Origin: Geoanaerobacter sp964528055
GTDB lineage: Bacteria > Desulfobacterota > Desulfuromonadia > Geobacterales > DSM-12255
DNA length: 64,000 bases
Direction: 5' to 3'
NCBI GenBank assembly: GCA_964528055.1
Contig: CAZGQM010000007.1
Location: 1-64,000, forward strand
This document shows positions 34,811 through 42,168 of the stretch, piece after piece (position 1 is the first letter of the stretch; each line of letters opens with the position of its first letter). The notes beneath the pieces are model-generated. The model worked only from the letters and a program-made list of their open reading frames with translations. It was not told the DNA's origin and did not search any database. The translations under genes and the position numbers were made by a program.

Positions 34811-35071
34811 TTACGCAGCTGCTGATGACGGGCAACCAGCACAGCTTCCGCCTGATGGGCAGGCCGGAGCAGGGGCAGACCCCGCGCTCTTTCCAGCGCC
34901 GTATCCTTCAGTATACCATCCTCCACCCTTGAGGGTAAATGCGGTTGAGGAGATGAGTTTCTTTACCTCGCCGCCGCAGCTGGGACATTCCTTTGCCGGT
35001 TCATCAGAAAACTTCTGACGCAGTTCAAAGGTGTGTTCGCAGGCGGTGCACTGATATTCGTAGACTGGCAT
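34811..35071 (-). CDS. FmdB-type zinc ribbon protein
   Basis: An 86-residue protein with MPVYEYQCTACEHTFEL and a second CPSCGG pair forming a small zinc ribbon, typical of FmdB-family putative regulators. The tail (SGGSCAGCPSSAAA) adds further Cys. ATG 35071 with GGGAGG upstream is preferred over an in-frame ATG eight codons earlier. Function unknown. Confidence 0.9.
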   Translation of the reverse strand: MPVYEYQCTACEHTFELRQKFSDEPAKECPSCGGEVKKLISSTAFTLKGGGWYTEGYGAGKSAGSAPAPACPSGGSCAGCPSSAAA

Positions 35072-35133
35072 TTCGATTAATCCTCCCTGATACATTTCTC
35101 TCTTGTGAATATAGTGATTCGTCTATGGTTTTG

Positions 35134-35439
35134 TCAAGAGTGTTCATTAAGAAGTGAGTTGATTGCTTCTGCACCGACCCCCAGGACAAGGAGGGTCTTG
35201 TGACGGGATTTGGCGCCGGAAACGACAGAAACCCTTGATTTTGCCAAGCCAAGCGATTTGGCTATGAACTCTGCCAGTTGCTTGTTTGCAGCATCTTCCA
35301 CAGGAGGTGAGGTGAGCCTGACCTTGAGCGACTCTCCCTTGACGCCGCAGATTTCTGTGCGGCTTGCCCTTGGCTGGACATGGACCGAAAAGAGTATGCC
35401 TTCAGAGGTTTCGGTGAGCTTGAGCAGGGGGATATCCTG
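35134..35439 (-). CDS. YggU-like protein (DUF167) without a normal start codon
   Basis: The frame reads IPLLKLTETSEGILF, then VHVQPRASRTEICG, VRLTSPPVEDAANKQL and VSGAKSRHK: the DUF167/YggU pattern. It ends at TGA 35134-35136. Upstream the frame closes at TAA (35440-35442), and between it and the conserved core there is no ATG, GTG or TTG; the first NTG is CTG at 35425-35427. The TAA lies at the edge of the repeat element 35444-35565, which separates this gene from divIVA. The start was either lost through the insertion or uses a rare codon. Confidence 0.75.
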   Translation of the reverse strand, partial: QDIPLLKLTETSEGILFSVHVQPRASRTEICGVKGESLKVRLTSPPVEDAANKQLAEFIAKSLGLAKSRVSVVSGAKSRHKTLLVLGVGAEAINSLLNEHS

Positions 35440-35443
35440 TTAT

Positions 35444-35565
35444 TCCAATTCCACATCAAAGCGCTCTCTTTGTTGGCTTGTCTTCAGGTCCTCAGCATAT
35501 TGATGTATGCCTTTGTAGCCTCAATCCTCGGGAGATGATTTCATCTTTGATTTGAAATCGGAATT
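35444..35565. repeat. Interspersed repeat, copy A
   Basis: About 122 bp closely similar to 63484-63607. Its ends form imperfect inverted repeats (TCCAATTCCACATCAAA against TTTGATTTGAAATCGGA). It begins at the divIVA stop codon and ends just upstream of the DUF167 frame. It encodes nothing recognisable, so it resembles a miniature inverted-repeat element or REP-type unit. Confidence 0.8.
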
Positions 35566-36013
35566 ATTCGCCTGATGCGTTAAGAAGTTTCAGATGGTTT
35601 TCAAGGATGGATCTGAAGGAGTTCTCGAACTGGGATTTTTCTCTGCGCAGATCTTGGATCTGGTTGCCGAGTTGCAGCAGGCGGCTCTCGGCATCAGCCA
35701 ACAGCCTGTCTGCTTTGATCTCCGCTTCTGAGATAAGGAGTGTCGCCTCTCTCTTGGCATTTGCCTTCATCTCTTCGGTAATCTTCTGAGCAGCCAGCAT
35801 GGTTTCCCGCAGTGAGTTCTCTCGCTGGCGGGTCTCATCCAGTTCAGCCGCAGCCTTGCGGATCTGTTCCTTCAGGTCGGCATTCTCGCGAATCAGCCCC
35901 TCCATCTCAGTTGATACCACCTGCAGGAATGCATCGACATCATCAGAGTCGAGTCCTCCGAACATCTTTCCCTTGAACTGCTGCTGCTGAATGTCGATAG
36001 GAGAGATCAGCAT
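35564..36013 (-). CDS. DivIVA-domain protein
   Basis: A 149-residue cytoplasmic protein. The N-terminus ISPIDIQQQQFKGKMFGGLD and DVDAFLQVV match the DivIVA lipid-binding head; the rest is a long coiled coil (about 35-140). DivIVA marks curved membranes at poles or septa. ATG 36013 overlaps the yggT stop region. The order yggT-divIVA-yggU is common in this lineage; here the repeat intervenes before yggU. Confidence 0.87.
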   Translation of the reverse strand: MLISPIDIQQQQFKGKMFGGLDSDDVDAFLQVVSTEMEGLIRENADLKEQIRKAAAELDETRQRENSLRETMLAAQKITEEMKANAKREATLLISEAEIKADRLLADAESRLLQLGNQIQDLRREKSQFENSFRSILENHLKLLNASGE

Positions 36014-36017
36014 GAAA

Positions 36018-36329
36018 TCAGCTTCCCATCCCAAATTTGAGGCGGCTGACCAGCTCGAAGAGAGAGGTGACCACGAATTTCTGAAGGAAGAAGATGACGA
36101 GAAGAACGAGAAGGGGGGAAAGGTCCAGTCCGCCTGTGTCAGGAAGTACGCGACGGACTCTTTGAAGTAACGGTTCCGTGGCCCTATAGAGAAAGCTGAC
36201 TATCGGGTTGTAGGGATCCGGATTCACCCAGGAGAGAATGGCTCGGGCAATCAGGATGTACATATAGATCGTAAGGGCAAAATCCAGGATATAGGCGAGA
36301 GCATTTATGAAATTGGCAAGTATGAACAT
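36018..36329 (-). CDS. YggT-family membrane protein
   Basis: A 103-residue protein with two hydrophobic segments. The motif ILSWVNPDPYNPIVSFLYRATEPLL is the YggT signature, and the second segment is LVLLVIFFLQKFVV. Function uncertain; linked to cell division and ion or osmotic stress in other bacteria. First gene of the yggT-divIVA-yggU operon. Confidence 0.9.
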   Translation of the reverse strand: MFILANFINALAYILDFALTIYMYILIARAILSWVNPDPYNPIVSFLYRATEPLLQRVRRVLPDTGGLDLSPLLVLLVIFFLQKFVVTSLFELVSRLKFGMGS

Positions 36330-36408
36330 TTCATCCCCGTTTGTGCGAGGTCAGACTGATTGCATCCTTATACAGAAATTGATCCCTGCTGTCAAGAAGG
36401 GAGGGGGA

Positions 36409-37542
36409 CTAGGCGAGCTGCTTTCGGAAGCGCTTTACCGCAAAACAGAGGATGACAGCGCCGAGTATGAAGAGCCCCAGCAGCTGGGGCCACAGGATGC
36501 CGGACCCGACACCCTTGAGAAAGACCCCACGGATGATTACCAGGTAGTAGCGAAGCGGGTTTAGGTAGGTGAAATACTGTATCGACTGAGGCATATTCTC
36601 GATGGGAAAGGCAAAACCTGAGAGGAGCATTGCAGGAAAGGTGAACATGAACGAGCTCATCATCGCCTGCTGCTGGGTTCTGCTTATGGTGGAGATGAAA
36701 AGGCCGAAGCCGAGTGTGCTGAGAAGAAAGAGCCCTGTAGCGCCAAAGAGAAACAGCAGACTGCCGCGCATCGGCGTTTCAAACCAGAAGGCAGCCACCA
36801 GGGTGACTATGGCCACGTTTATGTAACCGATCAAGGCAAACGGCAGAGTCTTGCCTATAATGAATTCCCACCGCTTTATCGGCGTCACGATGATCTGCTC
36901 CATGGTGCCGATCTCCTTCTCTCTTACCACGGACATACTTGAGAGCATCATGGTAACGATCAGTACCATCTGTGCCATGACTCCCGGTACCATGTAGTTT
37001 CGACTCTCCAGGTTTTCGTTGAACCAGGCACGGCTCTCCAGTTGCACTGACGCTCTTTCAGGGGTTCCTGCACCGCTTCGGATGAAACGCTCAAGGAGGA
37101 TCTGGTTGCTGAAGTGCTGCGCGATCTTGATCCCGTGGGAAAGGACGATTCGTGCCGTGTTCGGGTCGGTGCCGTCGATGATGATCTGAAGCTGCGCAGT
37201 TCGCCTCCCGCCTCTAACCAGCTCCTCGAATCCCCGGTTGATCCGGACCACTGCCTTGATCCCCCCCTTATCCATGAGGTCGCGTATCTCTGATTCAGCG
37301 CCTATCCTCTGTACTATGGTGAAATATCCCGAACTGACGAGCTGTTCAACAAATTCGCGGCTCGCTGAACTGTTGTCCATGTCGTAGATCCCGGTGGAGA
37401 TGTTCTTGACATCGGTGTTGACCGCATAACCGAACAGTATGATCTGCACAATCGGCACGCCGAATACGATGAATCGCATCTTGGGGTCGCGGAGAATCTG
37501 GGTGAACTCTTTTGTCAGCATGGTTCTGAGGCGCTCGAACAT
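36409..37542 (-). CDS. ABC-2 type permease (YbhR-like)
   Basis: A 377-residue membrane protein with one N-terminal helix, a large periplasmic loop (about 50-175) and five C-terminal helices. The NYMVPG and REKEIGTMEQIIVTPIKRWEFIIGKT stretches identify the ABC-2 YbhR/YhhJ group. It follows a paralogue by 51 bp. Such pairs usually export drugs or metabolites together with a fused ATPase and an HlyD-type protein. Confidence 0.9.
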   Translation of the reverse strand: MFERLRTMLTKEFTQILRDPKMRFIVFGVPIVQIILFGYAVNTDVKNISTGIYDMDNSSASREFVEQLVSSGYFTIVQRIGAESEIRDLMDKGGIKAVVRINRGFEELVRGGRRTAQLQIIIDGTDPNTARIVLSHGIKIAQHFSNQILLERFIRSGAGTPERASVQLESRAWFNENLESRNYMVPGVMAQMVLIVTMMLSSMSVVREKEIGTMEQIIVTPIKRWEFIIGKTLPFALIGYINVAIVTLVAAFWFETPMRGSLLFLFGATGLFLLSTLGFGLFISTISRTQQQAMMSSFMFTFPAMLLSGFAFPIENMPQSIQYFTYLNPLRYYLVIIRGVFLKGVGSGILWPQLLGLFILGAVILCFAVKRFRKQLA

Positions 37543-37593
37543 GGATATCCCGGTGCGAAGCTCATGAAATAGGTAAAGGTTATAAGCGGATAA

Positions 37594-38727
37594 CTACACT
37601 ATTTTCTTCCTGAATTTTACAATTGCCACTGTCATTACAACGGTTCCGAAACCGATCAGAAATAGCGCTTCTCCCCAGAGGACTTCCAGTCCTACCCCTT
37701 TCAGATAGATCCCTCTGAGAATAGTGACGAAATACCTGGCCGGAATGATGTGTGTTACCCACTGGATGACAGGTGGCATGTTTTCAATCGGAAAGATGAA
37801 CCCGGATAGGAGGAAGGCCGGAAGCAGGGTTGCCACAAGGGCGAACTGGCTGGAAACGAACTGACTCCGGCCTACGATACTGATCAGCATGCCGATGGCA
37901 AGGGCAACCAGAAGGAAGAGGATCGACATGCCGAGAAGTAGTGGCCGATCCCCCCTGAACGGTACCTGGAAGATGTAACGACCTGCAAGCAGCGACAGTA
38001 CGAGATCTATGATCCCTATACAAAAATAGGGGATCAGTTTGCCGATGATCATTTCAGAGCCACGCAGAGGTGTCGATATGAGCTGCTCCATGGTGCCTGT
38101 CTCCCACTCCCTGGCAACGGTTAGGGAGGTGAGGAGTGCTGCGATAATAGTCATGATTACCGCGATCAGTCCGGGCACAATGGCATTGCGCGACAGCATA
38201 TCCGCATTGAACCATACCCGCGGCTCGACCGTAAGCGGTGAAATGGGGGCGACTCCCCCTGTGCGCCTGATCTCTTGCAGGGAGATATCCTCTGTATAAC
38301 CGGCTACGATGAATTCCGCGTAACCAAGCGCTATAGTGGCTGTGTTGGCGTCGCTGCCGTCGATGATCGCCTGCGCTCGGGCAGGCCTGCCGGCTTTCAG
38401 CTGCCGGGCAAAGTCGGTTGGAACGATAATGGCGATCAGTGCACTCCGCTCGTCAATCGCCCTTTCGATCTCTCGGTAGTTATCTGTCCGACCTGACAGT
38501 GCAAAATATCTCGAACCAGTGAATCGGCTGATAAAATCGCGGCTTGCCGGGGTATTGCTCTGGTCCCACACGATGATCGGTACCCGGTCAACATCAAGGG
38601 TCAGGGCATAACCGAACATGAAGAGGAGCAGCATCGGCAGGGCAAGCCCCATGATGAGGCTTCGAGGGTCGCGAATGACATGTTTGAATTCTTTTTTTGC
38701 AACAGCCTTGATGCGGCGCCATTTCAT
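37594..38727 (-). CDS. ABC-2 type permease (YbhS-like)
   Basis: A 377-residue paralogue of the downstream permease with the same topology. RDPRSLIMGLALPMLLLFMFGYAL, NAIVPGLIAV and EWETGTMEQLISTPLRGSEMIIGK are typical. No ATPase or HlyD gene lies upstream in this window: the next gene is divergent nifV. The transporter's ATPase must be encoded elsewhere or has been lost. Confidence 0.9.
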   Translation of the reverse strand: MKWRRIKAVAKKEFKHVIRDPRSLIMGLALPMLLLFMFGYALTLDVDRVPIIVWDQSNTPASRDFISRFTGSRYFALSGRTDNYREIERAIDERSALIAIIVPTDFARQLKAGRPARAQAIIDGSDANTATIALGYAEFIVAGYTEDISLQEIRRTGGVAPISPLTVEPRVWFNADMLSRNAIVPGLIAVIMTIIAALLTSLTVAREWETGTMEQLISTPLRGSEMIIGKLIPYFCIGIIDLVLSLLAGRYIFQVPFRGDRPLLLGMSILFLLVALAIGMLISIVGRSQFVSSQFALVATLLPAFLLSGFIFPIENMPPVIQWVTHIIPARYFVTILRGIYLKGVGLEVLWGEALFLIGFGTVVMTVAIVKFRKKIV

Positions 38728-38831
38728 GGGAGAATCCCTCTAGGTAAGAGCTATTCTGACCACATTCTACCACCATTTGTGGGATAGTGCCCGACGATGC
38801 AAATTTCCGGTTGCGGCATTCGATTGAAAGA

Positions 38832-38847
38832 TGGATTGCTTATTGCA
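38832..38847 (+). promoter_or_regulatory. Sigma-54 promoter of nifV
   Basis: TGG (38832-38834) and TTGCA (38843-38847) have exact -24/-12 spacing, with GG and GC 12 bp apart. The -24 half is TGGATT rather than TGGCAC. Transcription would start near 38859. Confidence 0.6.
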
Positions 38848-38892
38848 ATTTATACCATCAGATATACCGAAATCCCTTAGACGTGCGGCAAC

Positions 38893-38924
38893 GAGGCCCT
38901 GGACTAACAATTGTCCTGGGCCTC
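38893..38924 (+). promoter_or_regulatory. Leader hairpin of nifV
   Basis: GAGGCCC-T-GGAC pairs with GTCC-T-GGGCCTC around TAACAATT. It lies between the predicted start site and the ribosome site (AAAGGAG, 38934-38940). It may be an attenuation or ANTAR-target hairpin; no T run follows. Confidence 0.5.
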
Positions 38925-38946
38925 ATTGCCTTCAAAGGAGTCCCCA

Positions 38947-40092
38947 ATGACAGCATCTGCCCATAAAGTAATCATCGACGATACGACCCTGAGGGATGGC
39001 GAGCAGACAGCCGGTGTTGTATTCAGCCGGCAGGAAAAGCTCGGTATTGCCAGAATGCTGGATGGGATGGGCGTCCATGAACTGGAATGCGGTATACCAG
39101 CCATGGGCAAGGATGAGCGGGATGGAATAAGGGCCTTGGTCGACATGGGACTTACGGCCAGGCTGATAACCTGGAATCGCGCCGTTAAAAGCGACATAGA
39201 TGCCAGTCTCTCCTCCGGTGTGTCTGCGGTTGATCTCTCGCTCTCTGTTTCAGATATTATGATCCGGAACAAGCTGGTGAAAAGTCGCGAATGGGTAAAG
39301 GAGCAGCTGAAGAAGAGCCTGGGGTATGCAAAGGAGCATGGTCTCTATGTATCGATCGGCGGAGAGGACGCAAGCCGTGCGGATCTGAATTTCCTTGCCG
39401 AGCTAATGGAGATTGCACGAGGCATGGGCGCAGAGCGGTTTCGTTTCTGTGACACCCTGGGTATACTTGATCCTTTCACCATGTACGAGAAGGTAAAGGC
39501 CCTGCGCTCTGTAGTTCCTGATTTGGATATTGAGGTTCACACCCACAACGACCTGGGCATGGCAACTGCCAATGCCATTGCCGGCATAAAGGCTGGTGCT
39601 CGATTTGTCAATACAACCGTGAATGGTCTTGGTGAGAGAGCAGGCAATGCGGCTCTTGAGGAGGTTGTAATGTCGCTGAAGGTCTCCTGTGGAATAGATC
39701 CCGGCATAGACACTCACCGTTTCCGCGAGGTATCGCGCTTTGTGGGCCATGCTTCACGCCGTCCGGTACCGGAATGGAAGGCGGTTGTCGGCGAGAGGGT
39801 GTTTGCCCACGAATCGGGCATCCATGCCGATGGTGTAATCAAGGACCCACACAACTATGAGGGGTTCGATCCCGGTGAAGTCGGGTTAAAGCGTTTTTTG
39901 GTCATCGGTAAGCATTCCGGTACAACCGGTGTTATTGAACGGTACAGGGCACTCGGCATTGATCTGTCCCGTGAGCAGGCATGCCTGCTTCTGGACCGTG
40001 TACGCTCCCTTGCCGGAAAGATCAAGCGTTCCATGAATGATGCCGATCTGCTGCGGCTCCATGACGGTCTGAATGAATCCTTTGCGTCATAA
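38947..40092 (+). CDS. nifV: Homocitrate synthase
   Basis: A 381-residue HMGL-like enzyme that condenses acetyl-CoA with 2-oxoglutarate to make homocitrate for FeMo-co. DDTTLRDGEQTAGVVFS, the metal HTHNDLGMATAN and VNGLGERAGNAALEEV match NifV. Its place beside nifHDK and the sigma-54 promoter support NifV over isopropylmalate synthase. ATG 38947 follows AAAGGAG. Confidence 0.93.
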   Translation: MTASAHKVIIDDTTLRDGEQTAGVVFSRQEKLGIARMLDGMGVHELECGIPAMGKDERDGIRALVDMGLTARLITWNRAVKSDIDASLSSGVSAVDLSLSVSDIMIRNKLVKSREWVKEQLKKSLGYAKEHGLYVSIGGEDASRADLNFLAELMEIARGMGAERFRFCDTLGILDPFTMYEKVKALRSVVPDLDIEVHTHNDLGMATANAIAGIKAGARFVNTTVNGLGERAGNAALEEVVMSLKVSCGIDPGIDTHRFREVSRFVGHASRRPVPEWKAVVGERVFAHESGIHADGVIKDPHNYEGFDPGEVGLKRFLVIGKHSGTTGVIERYRALGIDLSREQACLLLDRVRSLAGKIKRSMNDADLLRLHDGLNESFAS

Positions 40093-40151
40093 AGGGTATG
40101 GATCGTGCTATACAGGTAACCGATAATAACTTCCTAAAAGGGGACATGATC

Positions 40152-40715
40152 ATGAAATCTGTGCTGATATGCGATGATGAGCCTGTTATCAGGTTGAGTC
40201 TCAAGGTAATGCTCAAGGAACTCGGCTTTGATGAAATACACGAATGTGCTGATGGAGCGGCAGCGGTTACGACAGCTCTGGACCGGATACCCGATGTCAT
40301 TGTCATGGATGTATCCATGCCCAAGAAAGACGGTATAACCGCTGCAACCGAGATTCGAAAAAAACTCAAGGTTCCCATCATACTGCTGACAGCCTGTCAT
40401 GATCCGGATGTCGTAAAGCGTTCAATAACGGCTGGAATCGCCGCTTTCCTCATCAAACCGGTACGTCAGGAAGAGCTATGGCCTGCCATAGAACTGGCAT
40501 TTGCACACTGCGATCTGGTGGAGAACCTCAAGGAACAGGTGGAGGACCTCAAGGATACCCTGGAGAGCCGCAAGGTTATAGAGAAAGCCAAGGGGGTGCT
40601 GATGAAGGCTCACGGTCTCTCTGAGCCTGAGGCGTTTCGTAAGATGCAGAAGCTTGCCATGGACAAACGGAAGTCTCTGAAGCAGATCGCTGAGGCGATT
40701 CTGCTGACCGAGTGA
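40152..40715 (+). CDS. ANTAR-domain response regulator (GnfR-like)
   Basis: A 187-residue protein: an N-terminal receiver with phospho-Asp D53 (VIVMDVSMPKKDG) and Lys K102 (IKP), then a coiled linker and an ANTAR RNA-binding domain (about 125-185, VIEKAKGVLMKAHGLSEPEAF). In Geobacter sulfurreducens the ANTAR regulator GnfR relieves transcription termination in nif leaders. ATG 40152 has AAAGGGG at a good distance. The target is probably the nifH leader directly downstream. Confidence 0.88.
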   Translation: MKSVLICDDEPVIRLSLKVMLKELGFDEIHECADGAAAVTTALDRIPDVIVMDVSMPKKDGITAATEIRKKLKVPIILLTACHDPDVVKRSITAGIAAFLIKPVRQEELWPAIELAFAHCDLVENLKEQVEDLKDTLESRKVIEKAKGVLMKAHGLSEPEAFRKMQKLAMDKRKSLKQIAEAILLTE

Positions 40716-40804
40716 TTGCTTAATTTCTATGCAATTGCTCCAGGGTGTGCGTGCGGAGGAAGATAGTTGAAAGGTAAATCGAGTGAATTTAGGGTATTAC
40801 GAAT

Positions 40805-40820
40805 TGGCACGGTCAGTGCT
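40805..40820 (+). promoter_or_regulatory. Sigma-54 promoter of nifHDK
   Basis: TGGCAC (40805-40810) and GTGCT (40816-40820) have correct -24/-12 spacing. The -24 element is perfect and the -12 element has one change from TTGC. Transcription would begin near 40832, leaving a leader of about 180 nt. Confidence 0.8.
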
Positions 40821-40874
40821 AATTAGAACACAAACGAAGTAATAAGCTAATTGACAATCGCAAGTTGTATCATT

Positions 40875-40907
40875 TCTCTTTCGGGTACGCCGACGTGCTC
40901 GGGGAGA
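40875..40907 (+). promoter_or_regulatory. nifH leader hairpin 1 (candidate ANTAR target)
   Basis: TCTC-TT-CGGGTACG pairs with CGTGCTCGGGGAGA, with one bulged T and a few wobble pairs, giving a 14-bp stem with a small CCGA loop. It lies 12 nt before a terminator, the two-hairpin layout of ANTAR-controlled leaders. Confidence 0.55.
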
Positions 40908-40918
40908 AGAGTATCGGC

Positions 40919-40953
40919 AAGGGCGCCTCGGTTCAGACTGGGGCGCCTTTTTT
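40919..40953 (+). terminator. Terminator in the nifH leader
   Basis: AAGGGCGCC pairs with GGCGCCTT around a 14-nt loop and is followed by seven T. It lies within the leader, 60 nt upstream of the nifH ATG, so it would block nif expression unless antiterminated. Confidence 0.75.
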
Positions 40954-41012
40954 ATTGCCCCACACATTCACCAGCGGTCCACAGATTGGTGGCTGCAAAA
41001 AGGAGAAACAAC

Positions 41013-41882
41013 ATGAGACAGATCGCTATCTACGGAAAAGGCGGCATCGGCAAATCAACCACAACCCAGAACACGGTGGCAGGGCTCGCGTATCTCGGCA
41101 AGAAGGTCATGATCGTCGGCTGCGACCCCAAGGCAGACTCCACCCGTCTGATTCTCCACGCCAAGGCCCAGTCAACGGTTATGGACCTGGTACGCGAACG
41201 CGGCACAGTCGAGGATCTGGAGCTTGAAGATGTGTTGAAGGTCGGTTACGGAGAGACCAAGTGCGTCGAATCAGGTGGCCCGGAGCCGGGTGTCGGCTGT
41301 GCCGGCCGCGGTGTCATCACCGCCATCAACTTCCTGGAGGAGAACGGCGCCTATACCGATGATCTCGATTTCGTGTTCTACGACGTTCTTGGCGACGTTG
41401 TCTGCGGCGGGTTTGCCATGCCGATCCGCGAAGGCAAGGCCGAGGAGATCTATATCGTCTGTTCCGGTGAAATGATGGCCATGTACGCCGCCAACAACAT
41501 CGCCAAAGGTATCCTCAAGTATGCATCAAGCGGCAAGGTGCGTCTCGCCGGCCTTATCTGCAACGCCAGGAAAACCGACAAGGAGTTTGAACTGGTCAGT
41601 GCCCTGGCAGCCAAGCTCGGCACCCAGATGATCCATTTCGTCCCCCGCGACAATCAGGTGCAGAGGGCGGAGATGCGCAGGATGACGGTCATCGAATATT
41701 CGCCGGAGCATCCGCAGGCCCAGGAGTACCGGACCCTTGCCGAGAAAATTCTCAATAACAAGATGCTGGTTGTGCCGACTCCGCTGGAGATGGAAGAGCT
41801 GGAAGACCTGTTGATGGAGTTCGGCATTATGGAGGCTGAGGATGAGAGCGTGGTCGGCGTAGCCGAAGCTGCTGCTAAGTGA
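41013..41882 (+). CDS. nifH: Nitrogenase iron protein
   Basis: A 289-residue Fe protein that passes electrons to the MoFe protein at the cost of ATP. Walker A GKGGIGKST, GCDPKADST, the cluster Cys in GVGCAGRGV and the second in GDVVCGGFAMPI are all intact. The ADP-ribosylatable Arg is present in CAGRG. ATG 41013 follows AAGGAG; the longer open frame upstream is the leader. The C-terminal tail matches the long NifH type. Confidence 0.97.
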   Translation: MRQIAIYGKGGIGKSTTTQNTVAGLAYLGKKVMIVGCDPKADSTRLILHAKAQSTVMDLVRERGTVEDLELEDVLKVGYGETKCVESGGPEPGVGCAGRGVITAINFLEENGAYTDDLDFVFYDVLGDVVCGGFAMPIREGKAEEIYIVCSGEMMAMYAANNIAKGILKYASSGKVRLAGLICNARKTDKEFELVSALAAKLGTQMIHFVPRDNQVQRAEMRRMTVIEYSPEHPQAQEYRTLAEKILNNKMLVVPTPLEMEELEDLLMEFGIMEAEDESVVGVAEAAAK

Positions 41883-41883
41883 A

Positions 41884-42104
41884 CGAACGCTTTTGCGCCA
41901 GGTTCGCGCCGGCCTGCGGATTATCGTTGTGCGGCGTAGCGCTGCTACGCCTCCGCCGAAATCCTCGTTCGACACGAACCTGGCATCAAAATCGTTCGTC
42001 CATCTGGTTTTAAAAATACAAAAAACGGTATGGAGCGAGGAATTTTTCGTTCTGGCAAGGCTGTCGAAGAAGCGGGCGGAGGCGTAGCAGCCGCTACGCC
42101 GCAC
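41884..42104. repeat. Compound inverted repeat between nifH and nifD
   Basis: The 29 bases at 41929-41957 and the 30 bases at 42075-42104 are reverse complements apart from one inserted G. Each is itself palindromic (GGCGTAGC/GCTACGCC). Around the first, CGAACG...CCAGGTTCG (41884-41906) pairs with CGAACCTGG...CGTTCG (41975-41998). A shorter related sequence lies between nifD and nifK. Confidence 0.75.
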
Positions 42105-42168
42105 AACCGGTTCTGAAGACTTACGCAGCCAGGGCGGAAAAGAACCGCTCCCTTCGAAGGAGTGAGTT

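Noticed and set aside
40851..41012. N-terminal extension of nifH by 54 codons
   Set aside because: The extension would cover the terminator and leader hairpins. ATG 41013 has AAGGAG and matches NifH proteins.
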